Of a stretch of 64,000 nucleotides of DNA, positions 1-9,072 are shown piece after piece. Under the pieces are notes generated by a model. The model saw nothing but the letters and a program-made list of their open reading frames with translations, did no database searches and had not been told where the DNA came from. The stretch is from UBA11524 sp965646445. GTDB taxonomy: Bacteria > Bacillota > Clostridia > Christensenellales > Aristaeellaceae. The stretch is taken from contig CBFFZW010000003.1 of the NCBI GenBank assembly GCA_965646445.1, positions 40,960-104,959 on the forward strand. Direction: 5' to 3'. A program made the position numbers and the translations under genes. Within the stretch, counting starts at the first letter, position 1; each line of letters starts with the position of its first letter.

Positions 1-734
1 CGCCAGCCGGTCATGGCGAAGGCCTTGGACATGCCGTTGATGGTAACGGTGTAGTCCCACATGCCCGGCAGCGACGCGAAGGACACATGGGGCTGCTCGC
101 CGTAGGTCAGCTCGGAATAAATTTCGTCGCTGATGACGATGATATCCTTCTCCTTCACGATTTTCGCCAGGGCTTCCAGATCGGCCCGCTCCATGATGCC
201 GCCGGTGGGGTTGTTCGGGTAGGGCAGAATCAGCGCCTTGGTGCGGGGCGTGATGGCCTTGAGCACCTTGTCCGGCTTCAGGCGGAAGGCGTCCTCATGG
301 GTGGTTTCCACCCCCACGGGCTTGCCGCCGGCGAAAATCACGCTGGGGCTGTAGCTGACATAGCTGGGCTCGGGCACCAGCACCTCGTCCCCGGGCGCCA
401 CCAGGGCGCGCAGGGCGATGTCGATGGCCTCGGACGCGCCCACCGTCACCACAATTTCCTTCTCCGGGTGATAGCTTGTGCCATAGCGCGTCTCTAAATA
501 AGTGGAAATTTCCCGCAGCAGCTCCGGCAGACCCCGGTTACCCGTGTACTGGGTCTCGCCGTCCAGAATGCTGTTGATGGCGGCGTTGCGGATGTGGTAG
601 GGCGTCACAAAATCTGGCTCGCCCACGCCCAGGGAGATGGCGTCCTTCATGGTGGCGGCCAGGTCGAAGAAGCGGCGGATCCCACTGGGGGGCACAGCGA
701 CAATGCTCTGGTTCAGAAAACGGTCGTACTTCAC
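1..734 (-). CDS. Class I/II PLP-dependent aminotransferase (3' part outside window)
   Basis: Fold-type I aminotransferase of the aspartate/alanine aminotransferase group; it should move an amino group between an amino acid and a 2-oxo acid in the cytosol. Only the first 244 residues are visible because the gene runs off the left edge. They include the family motifs SLGVGEPDF, the PNNPTGG loop, SDEIYSEL and the PLP-binding lysine in SKAFAMTGW (about residue 237). The start is a GTG that overlaps the TGA of the upstream Lrp gene (GTGA), so the two genes are translationally coupled. An Lrp-type regulator next to such an aminotransferase resembles the alaR-alaT pair of Bacillus subtilis. That resemblance suggests alanine metabolism, but the amino-acid substrate cannot be read from the sequence. 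Confidence 0.9.
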   Translation of the reverse strand, partial: MKYDRFLNQSIVAVPPSGIRRFFDLAATMKDAISLGVGEPDFVTPYHIRNAAINSILDGETQYTGNRGLPELLREISTYLETRYGTSYHPEKEIVVTVGASEAIDIALRALVAPGDEVLVPEPSYVSYSPSVIFAGGKPVGVETTHEDAFRLKPDKVLKAITPRTKALILPYPNNPTGGIMERADLEALAKIVKEKDIIVISDEIYSELTYGEQPHVSFASLPGMWDYTVTINGMSKAFAMTGW

Positions 735-1222
735 GGCGAAACCACCAGCCTGTTATCAGTCTTGTCCCCCTCGAAGACCACGCCTTCCTCCTTATAGCGC
801 TTGAGGACGAAGCTGGTGGCCGTGCCGGTGACGGTTTCCAGGGTGGACAGCTTGGAGGACACAAAGTGCGCCAGCTCCTTGAGGGTGCGGGCCTCCACCA
901 GCACCAGCAGGTCATAGCTGCCGCTCATCAGATAAACGCTTTTGACCTCCTCAAAGCGATAAATGCGCTTGGCCACGGCGTCAAAGCCAGTATCCCGCTG
1001 GGGGGTGATGTTCACCTGAATCATGGCTTCCACGCGCTCACGGTCGGTCTTGTCCCAGTTGATGGTGGGCTGATAGCGCAGGATCACCCGCTCCTCCTCC
1101 AGGCGGTCGATGGTCTGCGCGACTTCCTCCGTGGTTGCGCCGGTCATCACAGCCAGCTTTTCCAAGGGCAGACGGCAGTCCTCCCGCAGAAGCTCCAACA
1201 GGGCCATTTCCAGCTTCGTCAT
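731..1222 (-). CDS. Lrp/AsnC family transcriptional regulator
   Basis: Feast/famine regulator of about 163 residues: an N-terminal winged helix-turn-helix (about residues 1-55, with LEKLAVMTGATTEEVAQTI) followed by an alpha/beta RAM ligand-binding domain (about 65-150, with SGSYDLLVLVEA). Such proteins bind amino acids and form octamers on DNA. An in-frame GTG lies nine bases upstream, but AAGGAG runs directly into it, whereas the ATG at 1222 sits 8 bases from that site, so the ATG is chosen. It is the first gene of a two-gene unit with the aminotransferase, with which it shares a GTGA overlap, so it probably controls that gene and itself. Confidence 0.92.
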   Translation of the reverse strand: MTKLEMALLELLREDCRLPLEKLAVMTGATTEEVAQTIDRLEEERVILRYQPTINWDKTDRERVEAMIQVNITPQRDTGFDAVAKRIYRFEEVKSVYLMSGSYDLLVLVEARTLKELAHFVSSKLSTLETVTGTATSFVLKRYKEEGVVFEGDKTDNRLVVSP

Positions 1223-1305
1223 GCTCTTCACTCCTTATGGGCGCCCCCCGCCAAGGCAGTGGGCGTTTCAGCCATTCCAGGGAAAGCCTGGTTTGGTATT
1301 CGCTT

Positions 1306-1334
1306 ATTTTACTCCATCGGCGCGCAAATTGCAA
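1306..1334 (-). promoter_or_regulatory. Sigma-A promoter for lrp-aminotransferase unit
   Basis: Reading the minus strand, TTGCAA (1334-1329) is followed after 17 bases by TAAAAT (1311-1306). It lies about 85 bases upstream of the Lrp start and points at it. Confidence 0.55.
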
Positions 1335-1454
1335 GCAAGGCACATGAAAAATACGCCGTGAACCATTCCGTTCAGGGCGCTGCTGACTGCCGGACGCGCG
1401 GCAAAGCCATCATGAAAACTGCCGGACAGGACTTCCGCCATGGGCCGCGGCCCG

Positions 1455-2306
1455 TCACAGTGTCGTCCGCTGGTTTTCCTTGTCCATCTGGTACCGCTGC
1501 GGGGAGATGCCCATATACTGGCTGAACACCCGCGAACAGTAGGAAACAGAGGAAAAGCCCGACGCAAACGCGGCGGATTTCACGCTTTCTCCCCTTTCCA
1601 GCCGTCTGGCAACCATTTCAATTCTTGCCTGATTCACCATCTCCACCACGGTCATGCCCTTTTCCCGGCGAACCTCGTGGCACAGCTTCGAGCGGCTGAC
1701 CGTCAGCGCCCCGCAAATATCATCAATGGTAATCGGCTGCGTCAGATGGCCGCTGATATACCGCTCCACCTGCGCCACCAGCGGCACCTCCCGGCGCTGC
1801 ACAAGGTTTTTGTAGTACAGATAGCCGGAAATCGTGTGCAGCAGCCTCCGGGCAGCCTGGATTTTTTCATCCGGGATGCAGGGCAGCTGCTGATACAGCG
1901 CCATCAGCGCCTCCCGTTCCAGCGTCATTTTCTCCACAAAGTCATGATCGAAGGGCGGGGCCGTCTCCCCCGTCAACCGAAACTGGCCGATCATAAAGTA
2001 ACCCAGCAGCACATCATCCTTGATGACGGGGTAGATGTATTCGTTCATGCCGGCATGGCAGCGCCACACATGGGCGGACTTTTGCTCCTTGGCCCGCTGA
2101 ATCGCCCTTTCCTCGCAGGCATTGCAGGCAGCCGCCAGGGAGGGCACGCTTTTGACCCTGCTGCAGAAGGCGGAATCCGTGCTTTCCGCGCCCGAAAGGC
2201 ATCGCTTGCCGTTCGGCGTCCAGTAGGTGATGCGGATGTCCGTCAGGATGAAGAAATCCTTGAGCAAGGAGTCCAGCTTCTTATAATCAATGGATATGCC
2301 CGCCAC
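1455..2306 (-). CDS. AraC family regulator with PocR sensor domain
   Basis: Transcription factor of 283 residues. Residues ~5-165 match the PocR ligand-binding domain, recognised from the spaced cysteines and the WRCHAGMNEYIYPV segment followed by LGYFMIGQF. Residues ~180-275 are a double helix-turn-helix AraC domain ending in FSSVSYCSRVFSQYMGISPQRY. The start is GTG at 2306, five bases after GGGAGG; an overlapping ATG is in another frame. It is the last gene of the run holding ABC importer 1 and the GH51 enzyme, 39 bases after the HAD phosphatase, so it is probably the local activator of that locus. PocR domains are known to bind small molecules such as propanediol; the ligand here is unknown. 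Confidence 0.88.
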   Translation of the reverse strand: MAGISIDYKKLDSLLKDFFILTDIRITYWTPNGKRCLSGAESTDSAFCSRVKSVPSLAAACNACEERAIQRAKEQKSAHVWRCHAGMNEYIYPVIKDDVLLGYFMIGQFRLTGETAPPFDHDFVEKMTLEREALMALYQQLPCIPDEKIQAARRLLHTISGYLYYKNLVQRREVPLVAQVERYISGHLTQPITIDDICGALTVSRSKLCHEVRREKGMTVVEMVNQARIEMVARRLERGESVKSAAFASGFSSVSYCSRVFSQYMGISPQRYQMDKENQRTTL

Positions 2307-2345
2307 ATTGTCCTCCCGCCATGTTCTGCTCCGCGTCCGACGCCG

Positions 2346-2885
2346 TCAGCCGACCCTTTGAGCAATGTATTGCGCGGCCTCCAGGAGATCCCGGGCGACC
2401 AGTTCGGGCTCATACGCGCCCCACAGCGCGCGATCCTGGCCAAGAGATTCCCGCCCGCGGCCCGTCAGAACCAGAATCAGGCGCATTCCCATTTTGCCGC
2501 CCGCCGCCATATCGCTCCAGCGGTCGCCCACCATGTAGCACCGGGAAAGGTCAAGGGAATACTTGTCGCGGGCCTGCTCGATCAGCCCCGTTTCCGGCTT
2601 GCGGCAGCGGCAGTGATCCGGCGTGTCATGGGGACAGATGAACCAGTCGTCAGCGCCGATCTCGCGGAATTCCGCCGCGAAATCATAGCCCCCATCCAGG
2701 CCCCGGGCGATACAGGATTGGTTCGTCACGATCATCGCGGGGATACCGCGCGCCCTCAGCAGCGCAAACGCCTCCCGGGTGCCGGGATAAGGCGCGTAAT
2801 CCGTCGGGCGTCTGACGGTATGCCCGCCGCCCATCGTGCCGTCGCGATCAATCAAAACACATGTACCCTGTATGCCCTGCGCCAT
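2346..2885 (-). CDS. HAD-IIIA phosphatase, GmhB-like
   Basis: Small cytosolic HAD phosphatase of 179 residues. Motif I is LIDRDGT (Asp13 nucleophile, Asp15 acid/base), motif II is VTNQS, motif III is CRKPETG and motif IV is GDRWSD. A CxH...CxC zinc loop (CPHDTPDHCRC) is diagnostic of the histidinol-phosphatase/GmhB subgroup, whose best-known member removes the 7-phosphate of heptose bisphosphate. It starts at ATG 2885, 8 bases after GGAGG, and follows the GH51 gene by 30 bases, so it is co-transcribed with sugar-degrading genes. In that setting it may act on a sugar phosphate other than heptose; the substrate is not determined. A GmhA-like isomerase domain occurs elsewhere in the window (45636-47285). 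Confidence 0.85.
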   Translation of the reverse strand: MAQGIQGTCVLIDRDGTMGGGHTVRRPTDYAPYPGTREAFALLRARGIPAMIVTNQSCIARGLDGGYDFAAEFREIGADDWFICPHDTPDHCRCRKPETGLIEQARDKYSLDLSRCYMVGDRWSDMAAGGKMGMRLILVLTGRGRESLGQDRALWGAYEPELVARDLLEAAQYIAQRVG

Positions 2886-2915
2886 GGATGGTTCCTCCGA
2901 TCCTCTTTCCGCTGT

Positions 2916-4421
2916 TTACCGCTTCGTCTTCAGGCGAATCATGTTCCAGGAAAAAGCGGGCAGCCGGGCGTGAATGCCCGAGGCGTCCACCACCGTCACG
3001 CCGTCGGCGCGGGGTACCACGTTGTCCGGCCTGTCGGGGCTGTTCACCGCGTCCCGGTCCGCGTGGGTCAGCACCACATGCTCCGCAAGCTCCACGGCGC
3101 CGAAGCGCTCCGCCGCCACGTCCAGCACGGCTTCCTCCCCTTCACAACGATTCACCGCAAACAGCACGATTTCCTGCTTTTCCTCATTCCAGACGGCCAT
3201 CGCGTCAATGTAGGGCACGAAGGGGTGCGCGGCCGTGCTGTATCCGTCGCACGCGACCTGGGTGTTCAGCGCGACGCCGCGGCCGTAGCGCGAGGTATAC
3301 TGGAAGGGATAGTAGGTGGTCTGCTTCCACACGGAGCCGCCCACCACCGTCATGATGGGCGCGCATACGTTGACCAGCTGGGCCATACAGGCCATCTCCA
3401 CGCGGTCGCACCGCCAGATCAGCGAAAGCATCATGCTGCCAAAAAGCAGCGCGTCCTCCATGGAGAAAACGTATTCCTCCCGGGCCGGGCCGATGGCCCA
3501 GGGCTGGAGCGCGTTGTTGCTTTTGTAGCGCAGCGGCCACACGTTCCACTCATCGAAGGACAGGTTGATTTTGCGGCGCTGATGCAGCCGGGCACCCACC
3601 GCGTCGCAGATGGCGATGACGCCGCCTATGAATTCATCCATGGCCAGGGAATTGGCCAGGTAAGCGGGACGATCCGTGTAGTCGTTGGTGAAATAGTGGT
3701 GCAGCGACAGGCAGTCAATGTGCTCATAGCACTTTTCCAGCACCGTCTCTTCCCATGTGCCAAAGGTCGGCATGTCCAGATTGTCGCTGCCGCAGGCCAC
3801 CAGCTTCACGGCAGGGTCAATCTTTTTCATCAGGCAGGCGGTTTTGCGGGCGATGTCGCCGTAGTCCTCCGCCGTGCGGGAGCCGATCTGCCAGGGACCG
3901 TCCATTTCATTGCCCAGGCACCAAACCTGATCCCGGTAGGGCTTCAAGCGGCCGTTGCGCACGCGCTCGTCGGCATACTGACTTCCTGCGGGCATGTTGC
4001 AGTATTCCAGCAGCTGCGCCGCTTCCTCCGGGCCCTTCGTGCCCAGGTTGACGGCCATCATCACCTCGCTGCCCACCTGGCTGGCCCAGTCATGAAACTC
4101 ATCCGTGCCGACCTCATTGGGCTCCAGCTGCTGCCACGCGGCATCCAGCCGCCAGGGACGCCGCTCCCGGGGGCCCACGCCGTCCTTCCAGTCGTAGCCG
4201 GAAAGGAAATTGCCGCCGGGGTAGCGGAGAATCGGCACATTCATTTCCTTGATGAGCTGCTTTACATCATTGCGGAAGCCCCGTTCATCGGCGGTGGGAT
4301 GCGTGGGCTCATAGATGCCGTTGTACACCGCGCGTCCCATGTGCTCGATAAAGGAACCGTAGATGCGCGGATTGATCCTTCCGATCTGGAAGGCCGGATG
4401 CAGCGTCAGCCTTGCGTTCAT
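2916..4421 (-). CDS. GH51 alpha-L-arabinofuranosidase
   Basis: Intracellular retaining glycosidase of 501 residues that releases terminal arabinofuranose from arabino-oligosaccharides. The N-terminal IYGSFIEHMGRAVYNGIYEP, the GNEMDG motif (acid/base Glu172) and SFDEWNVW (nucleophile Glu291) are all present, followed by the C-terminal beta-sandwich typical of the family. The length is normal and there is no signal peptide, so it would act on imported oligosaccharides. Translation starts at ATG 4421, 9 bases after GGAAGGAG. It lies directly behind the truncated GH43 remnant and two sugar permeases, which points to arabinan or arabinoxylan fragments as the imported substrate. Confidence 0.93.
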   Translation of the reverse strand: MNARLTLHPAFQIGRINPRIYGSFIEHMGRAVYNGIYEPTHPTADERGFRNDVKQLIKEMNVPILRYPGGNFLSGYDWKDGVGPRERRPWRLDAAWQQLEPNEVGTDEFHDWASQVGSEVMMAVNLGTKGPEEAAQLLEYCNMPAGSQYADERVRNGRLKPYRDQVWCLGNEMDGPWQIGSRTAEDYGDIARKTACLMKKIDPAVKLVACGSDNLDMPTFGTWEETVLEKCYEHIDCLSLHHYFTNDYTDRPAYLANSLAMDEFIGGVIAICDAVGARLHQRRKINLSFDEWNVWPLRYKSNNALQPWAIGPAREEYVFSMEDALLFGSMMLSLIWRCDRVEMACMAQLVNVCAPIMTVVGGSVWKQTTYYPFQYTSRYGRGVALNTQVACDGYSTAAHPFVPYIDAMAVWNEEKQEIVLFAVNRCEGEEAVLDVAAERFGAVELAEHVVLTHADRDAVNSPDRPDNVVPRADGVTVVDASGIHARLPAFSWNMIRLKTKR

Positions 4422-4445
4422 CTATCCCTACTCCTTCCGCTCGCC

Positions 4446-5330
4446 TTATTTCGTCGGATGCGCCAGCACCATGATCTCGCCCACGGCGGTCTCCTGATCC
4501 CATATCACGCGGCAGGAGGCAACCTCCATCGGCTCAAAGCACAGGATCACCGCCGCCCCCGGCTGGGTGCCGATGTCGGCAAGGTCAATGTCCATGGCAT
4601 ACTGCTCATTAAGGATCACCCGGCCGGTGCCCGTGCTTCCGCGCTGGGGGTAGATCATGAGCATATCGGCAAGAACAGCGCTGTCCCAGGTCATGGCAGC
4701 CCGCGTACCCCGCCAGAGGTAACGGGCGGAAGCCTCCGAGACGCAGTAGTCTCCGTCGCGCAGCAGCTCCGTATCGCCATCCGACTCGATGGCGGCCTGC
4801 CGGACGGCGTTCATCAGGCCGATGTCCGCCAGGGGCAGCAGCTGATGCTTCAGGGAAACGCCGTTGATGAAGGCCGTTCCGTCGGCATGGAAGCCGGCGC
4901 GGTCGATGCACAGCGTCCGGTTCATCGTGGGGTTCTCGTTGGAGGTATTGACATGGTAGGAGGTAAAAAGCTCGTCCCCCACGGTGAAAAAGGCGTTGTG
5001 GCCGGGGCCGGAAACGATCACGCTGCCCGTCTTCAGGCTGACGGCGGGCGCCAGCAGCGGGTTTTCCTCAGGCTTGACATAGGGGCCCAGGGGCGCATCG
5101 GAAACAGCCACGCCCACGCAGTAGTCATGGGTGGAGGTGAAGTTCGCGCTGAAATAAAGGTAATACCGTCCCTCGTGCTTCAGCACATAGACGCCCTCGT
5201 TCCAGATGTAGTGGCCGGATTTCAGCTCCCAGTCGTTCTCCGGCGTCGTCAGCAGCACAGGCTCGCCCACGAGGGAAAGCAGATCCTCCGACAGCTGTAC
5301 GCCATAGGTCTGGCTGACCTGATGATTGAC
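4446..5330 (-). pseudogene. GH43 glycosidase, 5'-truncated remnant
   Basis: The readable part matches only the second half of a GH43 five-bladed propeller: it opens within a YGVQLSEDLLSLVGEPV strand, continues with WNEGVYVLKHEGRYYL (the Glu expected to be the catalytic acid) and ends with a short C-terminal domain. The first roughly 150-180 residues, which would carry the catalytic-base Asp and the pKa-modulating Asp, are absent. A good ribosome-binding site (AAGGAG) follows the upstream permease stop at 5344, but the codon at the right distance is GTC, and the first in-frame usable start lies well inside the domain. The frame stays open upstream to 5450 only by overlapping the permease gene in another frame. 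I read this as a deletion that removed the start and first half. Confidence 0.7.
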
Positions 5331-5343
5331 GTTTTCTCCTTCT

Positions 5344-6234
5344 TTACTCCTTGACGGCGCCCAGGGTAATGCCGCCCACAAAGTAGCGCTGAATGAAAGG
5401 ATAAACCAGCAAAACCGGCACGGTGGCCACGACGATCTTGGCCGCCTCAAAGGCGCGCCCGGAAAGGGTTTCCAGCTGCATCATTTCCGTTGTGGACAGG
5501 GTCGAAAGCTGGGTTTCGGTCATGCGCAGGGAATAAATGTAGCTTTGCAGCGGCAGCAGCTCCATTTTTTTGATGAGGATGCGCGCGGCGAAAAACTCAT
5601 TCCAGTGGCCCACCACACAGTATAGCACAATCACCGCCATCGTGGGCAGCGTGAGGGGCAAATAGATATTGCGCATCAGGGAGAGATAGCCCGCGCCGTC
5701 CAGCTCGGCGGATTCCCGAAGAGATTTGGGCAGGTTGCGCATGGCATTCATCAGGAGGATGACGTGGCCGAAGCACACGCCGCCGGGAATCACCAGGGCC
5801 CAGAAGGAGCCCAGCAGCCCCACCTTCTTGACGGTGAAATACCACGGCACCAGGCCGCCGTTGCCAAACATCATGGTGAAGAGCATGAACAGCATGTACA
5901 GGTTCCGGGAGGGCCATTGCCTCTTATCATGCGACAGGGGGAAGGCGAACAGAATGGTCGTGATGATGTTGTAGACCGTGCCGACGACCACCCGGGCCAC
6001 GGAAATGCCGAAGGAACGAAAATACTGTGCGTCAGCCAGGATCATTTTGTAGGCTTCCAGGTTGAAGCCCACAGGCCAGATACCCACGCTGCCGGAGGTC
6101 ACGGCGGCCTTGTGGCTGAAGGACAGCGCCACCATGTGCAAAAGCGGCACCAGGCACAGCAGCGTCAGCAGGACGATAACGGCGCAGGTCAGCACGCCAA
6201 AGGCCCGATCGGATGCGGATTTGCTTTGAATCAT
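5344..6234 (-). CDS. ABC sugar permease, LplC/MalG type (importer 1)
   Basis: Inner-membrane permease of about 296 residues with six predicted transmembrane helices and the cytoplasmic EAA loop (SAELDGAGYLSLMRNIYLPL) that docks the ATPase. The C-terminal ending YFVGGITLGAVKE is typical of the LplC/YtcP subgroup. An ATG at 6249 overlaps the previous stop, but the GGAGGG site lies downstream of it and is correctly spaced for the ATG at 6234 (MIQSKS), so the shorter form is chosen. It pairs with the permease at 6249-7184 and the binding protein at 7275-8942. No ATPase gene is nearby, so a shared MsmX-like ATPase is probable. Confidence 0.93.
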   Translation of the reverse strand: MIQSKSASDRAFGVLTCAVIVLLTLLCLVPLLHMVALSFSHKAAVTSGSVGIWPVGFNLEAYKMILADAQYFRSFGISVARVVVGTVYNIITTILFAFPLSHDKRQWPSRNLYMLFMLFTMMFGNGGLVPWYFTVKKVGLLGSFWALVIPGGVCFGHVILLMNAMRNLPKSLRESAELDGAGYLSLMRNIYLPLTLPTMAVIVLYCVVGHWNEFFAARILIKKMELLPLQSYIYSLRMTETQLSTLSTTEMMQLETLSGRAFEAAKIVVATVPVLLVYPFIQRYFVGGITLGAVKE

Positions 6235-6248
6235 ATGCTCTCCCTCCA

Positions 6249-7184
6249 TCAGAACAGGCGGCGGTTGCCATACTTGGACGCGAGATAGTTGGACAACAGC
6301 GTCAAGATGAAACAGATGACGGATTTCGTAAAGCCGATGGCCGTGGAGATGGAATACTGCGCGTTCTGGAAGCCCATGCGGTAGACATAGGTATCAATGA
6401 TGTCGCCCGTATCATACACCACGGGGGAATACATGTTATAGATCTGGTCGAAGCCGGCGCTGAGGATGCCGCTGATCTGTAGGGCCATCACCAGCATGAC
6501 CGTGGTGGAGATGCCCGGCAGCGTCACATGCCAGATGCGCTTGACGCGGCCCGCGCCGTCAATGGCGGCAGCCTCATATAGCTCGGGGTTGATGCCCGCC
6601 AGCGACGCGATGAAAATCACCGCCGCAAAGCCGAACTCCTTCCACGCCTCCAGGATAATCATGGTGGGCTGAAAGAGCTTGTTGCTGCCCAGAAACCAGA
6701 TCGGCTCGCTGATGACGCCCAGCCGCATCAGCAGCTGGTTGAGCGTGCCGTCGTTGGCCAGGATGGACTGGAAGGTGACGCCCAGGATGACCCAGGAAAG
6801 AAAATGAGGGAGATAAACAACGGTCTGCGACAGACGCTTGGCGCGATTGCTTCTCAGCTCGTTGAGCAGCAGCGCGTAGGTAAGCGCCAGGAACTGCGTC
6901 AGGAGAATCTTGCCCACCGCCATCACCAGCGTATTGCTGAAAAGCGTGTAGGTATTGGGAAGTTGGAAGATGTAAACATAGTTTTCCAGGCCAACAAAAG
7001 CGCTGCGCTCCAATCCAAGCGCGGGCTTGAAGTTGACCAGGGAAATCTGGACGCCCGTTATCAGCGGATAAAGGTTGAACACGAGCATCAGAATGATGCA
7101 TGGCAGCGCCATCAGGTGCAGCGGCCATGTATCCCTCAGCCGTACCCGTCGCCTCGATTTTCTCTTTGCCGCAGCGATACTCAT
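6249..7184 (-). CDS. ABC sugar permease, LplB/UgpA type (importer 1)
   Basis: Membrane permease of about 311 residues. After a short basic N-terminus (AAAKRKSRRR) come six hydrophobic helices and the EAA loop YEAAAIDGAGRVKRIWHVTLP. The VYLPHFLSWVI segment is characteristic of the LplB family of oligosaccharide importers. The reading frame extends upstream to 7244, but AAAGGAG sits 7 bases before the ATG at 7184 (MSIAAAK), which is the supported start. It forms the membrane channel with the next gene (5344-6234) and receives substrate from the binding protein encoded just upstream. Confidence 0.93.
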   Translation of the reverse strand: MSIAAAKRKSRRRVRLRDTWPLHLMALPCIILMLVFNLYPLITGVQISLVNFKPALGLERSAFVGLENYVYIFQLPNTYTLFSNTLVMAVGKILLTQFLALTYALLLNELRSNRAKRLSQTVVYLPHFLSWVILGVTFQSILANDGTLNQLLMRLGVISEPIWFLGSNKLFQPTMIILEAWKEFGFAAVIFIASLAGINPELYEAAAIDGAGRVKRIWHVTLPGISTTVMLVMALQISGILSAGFDQIYNMYSPVVYDTGDIIDTYVYRMGFQNAQYSISTAIGFTKSVICFILTLLSNYLASKYGNRRLF

Positions 7185-7274
7185 GATGTACTCCTTTTGT
7201 TGCTCCCGATGGCGGAGGAGAAGCGCCGGCCCCTCCCCCGCCATCGTTCGGATAAAGCGGATTGTCAGCGCGGC

Positions 7275-8942
7275 TTAGCGGGCATCCACCAGCGCCTGCT
7301 GCTCGCTGAGAATTTCGGTTCCGCCCAGCTTGTACCACTGCTCGACAAACTCATCGATGGCCGTGATGTCCTTCTCGCCCAGGATGATCTGCGTGAAGCA
7401 CTGATCCTCCAGCGTCCGCAGGGTGGCCCACTTCATCTGCATGGTCTCGGTGGTGGTGTAGGAGGCGGGCTTGACCCAGTCGATGTTCGCCGCGTCATCG
7501 TGGAATTTCATGCAGCCGTCCACAAAGAAGCCCATCATGTACAGCCCGGAATCGCTCATGCCTTCGTAGGAAGCGCCGTTGTCCATGTACTCCTTGTAGG
7601 CATGATACACCTCCAGCCCTTCGCCGTAGACAGTCGCCACGTCGCGCTCGCCGTTATAAACTTCGCGGGCATACACAGCCTTCAGCGTCTTGTCGTTGTA
7701 GCGGCTGAAGTTCAGGGACAGGGGCATGGCCATGAAATTGTAAACATTGGAATCGCCCTTCGCCGGCTGATACAGGTTCAGGCCCTGGGTCTGATCCATT
7801 TCCCACTGGAGATTGCAGGTCTTGATGAGGGCTTCCAGGCCGGTATAGCCAGCCTTGGCCACCACATAGAGATCGCTGGGGTTGAGCATGGCGGTATGAT
7901 ACACGCCGTCCGCGTCCTTGATGAGCACGGAGGACCAATGGCAGGCGTTGTTCCGCACGGTCATATCCACACACTGGCCGTAGAACCACCAGGGCGCGAA
8001 GAACATGCCGCACTTGCCGCTCTTCACCGCGGACATCAGCTGATCCCAGCCGGTGGTGGCGAAGTCCTTCTCGATGACGCCCTGCTCCACCAGGGAGGCG
8101 ATCAGCTGCAGCGCCTCGCGGGTTTCAGGCTGCACCGAACCGTAGGCAACCTTACCGTCCTCACCCAGATACCAGTACTCGGGATAAGCGTGGTTCTGAT
8201 GGAAGAACACGTTCATGGAGCCGAAGGCGCTGTCAATCTGGGTGATGTCGGACTGGCACATCAGACCCACCGTGTCGTCCTCGCCATTGCCGTCGGGGTC
8301 GTTGTTCTTGAAAGCCAGCGCGACCTCCACCAGCTCGGCAATGTTGGTGGGCGCGTCCAGGCCCAGGTTCTTGAGCCAGTCGTCCCGGATGAACAGCTGG
8401 GAAGCCGCGTTTTCGCCGCAGTTCACCGCGGGGATGGCGTACAGCCGCCCGTTAAAGGTGCAGTTCATCGTCGCCAGGCCGTTGGTATCGTCAATGGCGC
8501 CGCGCAGGTTGGGGGATACATGGGCTTCGTAGGCGTCGGTCAGATCGGCCACCATTTCGGCTTCCACCAGCAGCGCCAGCTGGGAGGCGGTGACGGTGAA
8601 CACATCGGGCAGCTCGGAAAGGTCGCCCTCCGCGATCATCAGGTTGACGCGCTCGTTGTAAGCGCCCTCGTCGGTTTCCCACTCGTAAACGTAGTCCACG
8701 TTCAGCTGCTTCTCCATGAAGCGGGTGAGATAGTTATCCTCCACGGTGTCGCCTTCCAGATAGGATACGCTGGTGCGCACGCTCTTGCCGATGGTCATGA
8801 TCTGCGTATCGCCCGCCACCGGCGCGTACCATTCGCCCTCATAAACAGGATTGCCCCACACAGCCTCGGAGCCGGTTCCCTCCGCCGCGGCCACGCCGCA
8901 AAGCATCATCAAAGCCATAGCCAATGCCGCAAAACGCTTCAC
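7275..8942 (-). CDS. Extracellular solute-binding protein (importer 1)
   Basis: Large family 1-like binding protein of 555 residues, the size usual for LipO/YtcQ proteins that capture oligosaccharides. The N-terminus is a Sec signal peptide (MKRFAALAMALMMLCGVAAA) with probable cleavage after AAA. The cysteine in it is not in a proper lipobox, so lipid anchoring is not supported. A calcium-binding-like DPDGNGEDD loop is visible around residue 220. The start is GTG at 8942, 8 bases after AAGGAGG. It leads the importer 1 gene set, followed by two permeases and arabinose-releasing enzymes, which suggests an arabinose-containing oligosaccharide ligand by context only. Confidence 0.92.
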   Translation of the reverse strand: MKRFAALAMALMMLCGVAAAEGTGSEAVWGNPVYEGEWYAPVAGDTQIMTIGKSVRTSVSYLEGDTVEDNYLTRFMEKQLNVDYVYEWETDEGAYNERVNLMIAEGDLSELPDVFTVTASQLALLVEAEMVADLTDAYEAHVSPNLRGAIDDTNGLATMNCTFNGRLYAIPAVNCGENAASQLFIRDDWLKNLGLDAPTNIAELVEVALAFKNNDPDGNGEDDTVGLMCQSDITQIDSAFGSMNVFFHQNHAYPEYWYLGEDGKVAYGSVQPETREALQLIASLVEQGVIEKDFATTGWDQLMSAVKSGKCGMFFAPWWFYGQCVDMTVRNNACHWSSVLIKDADGVYHTAMLNPSDLYVVAKAGYTGLEALIKTCNLQWEMDQTQGLNLYQPAKGDSNVYNFMAMPLSLNFSRYNDKTLKAVYAREVYNGERDVATVYGEGLEVYHAYKEYMDNGASYEGMSDSGLYMMGFFVDGCMKFHDDAANIDWVKPASYTTTETMQMKWATLRTLEDQCFTQIILGEKDITAIDEFVEQWYKLGGTEILSEQQALVDAR

Positions 8943-9072
8943 AGTTTTTTCCTCCTTGTTCTGTTCGTCAGTTGTTGTGCTTATCCTCAGCCGCCATCAC
9001 GCAGACCGGGACGGAGAACCCTTCCCCCGCTCCCCGAACGATGATCTTGGCTTAGAAACATGGAACGCCGCC

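Noticed and set aside
1440..5354. Very long plus-strand open frame opposite the GH51/GH43/AraC genes
   Set aside because: It is the antisense of several well-supported genes; GC-rich codon bias keeps the opposite frame open. No ribosome-binding site or recognisable domain. The same applies to 6804-9044, 8851-11316, 11409-12866, 36191-39409, 42014-44170, 45507-47276 and 49033-51198 on the plus strand.
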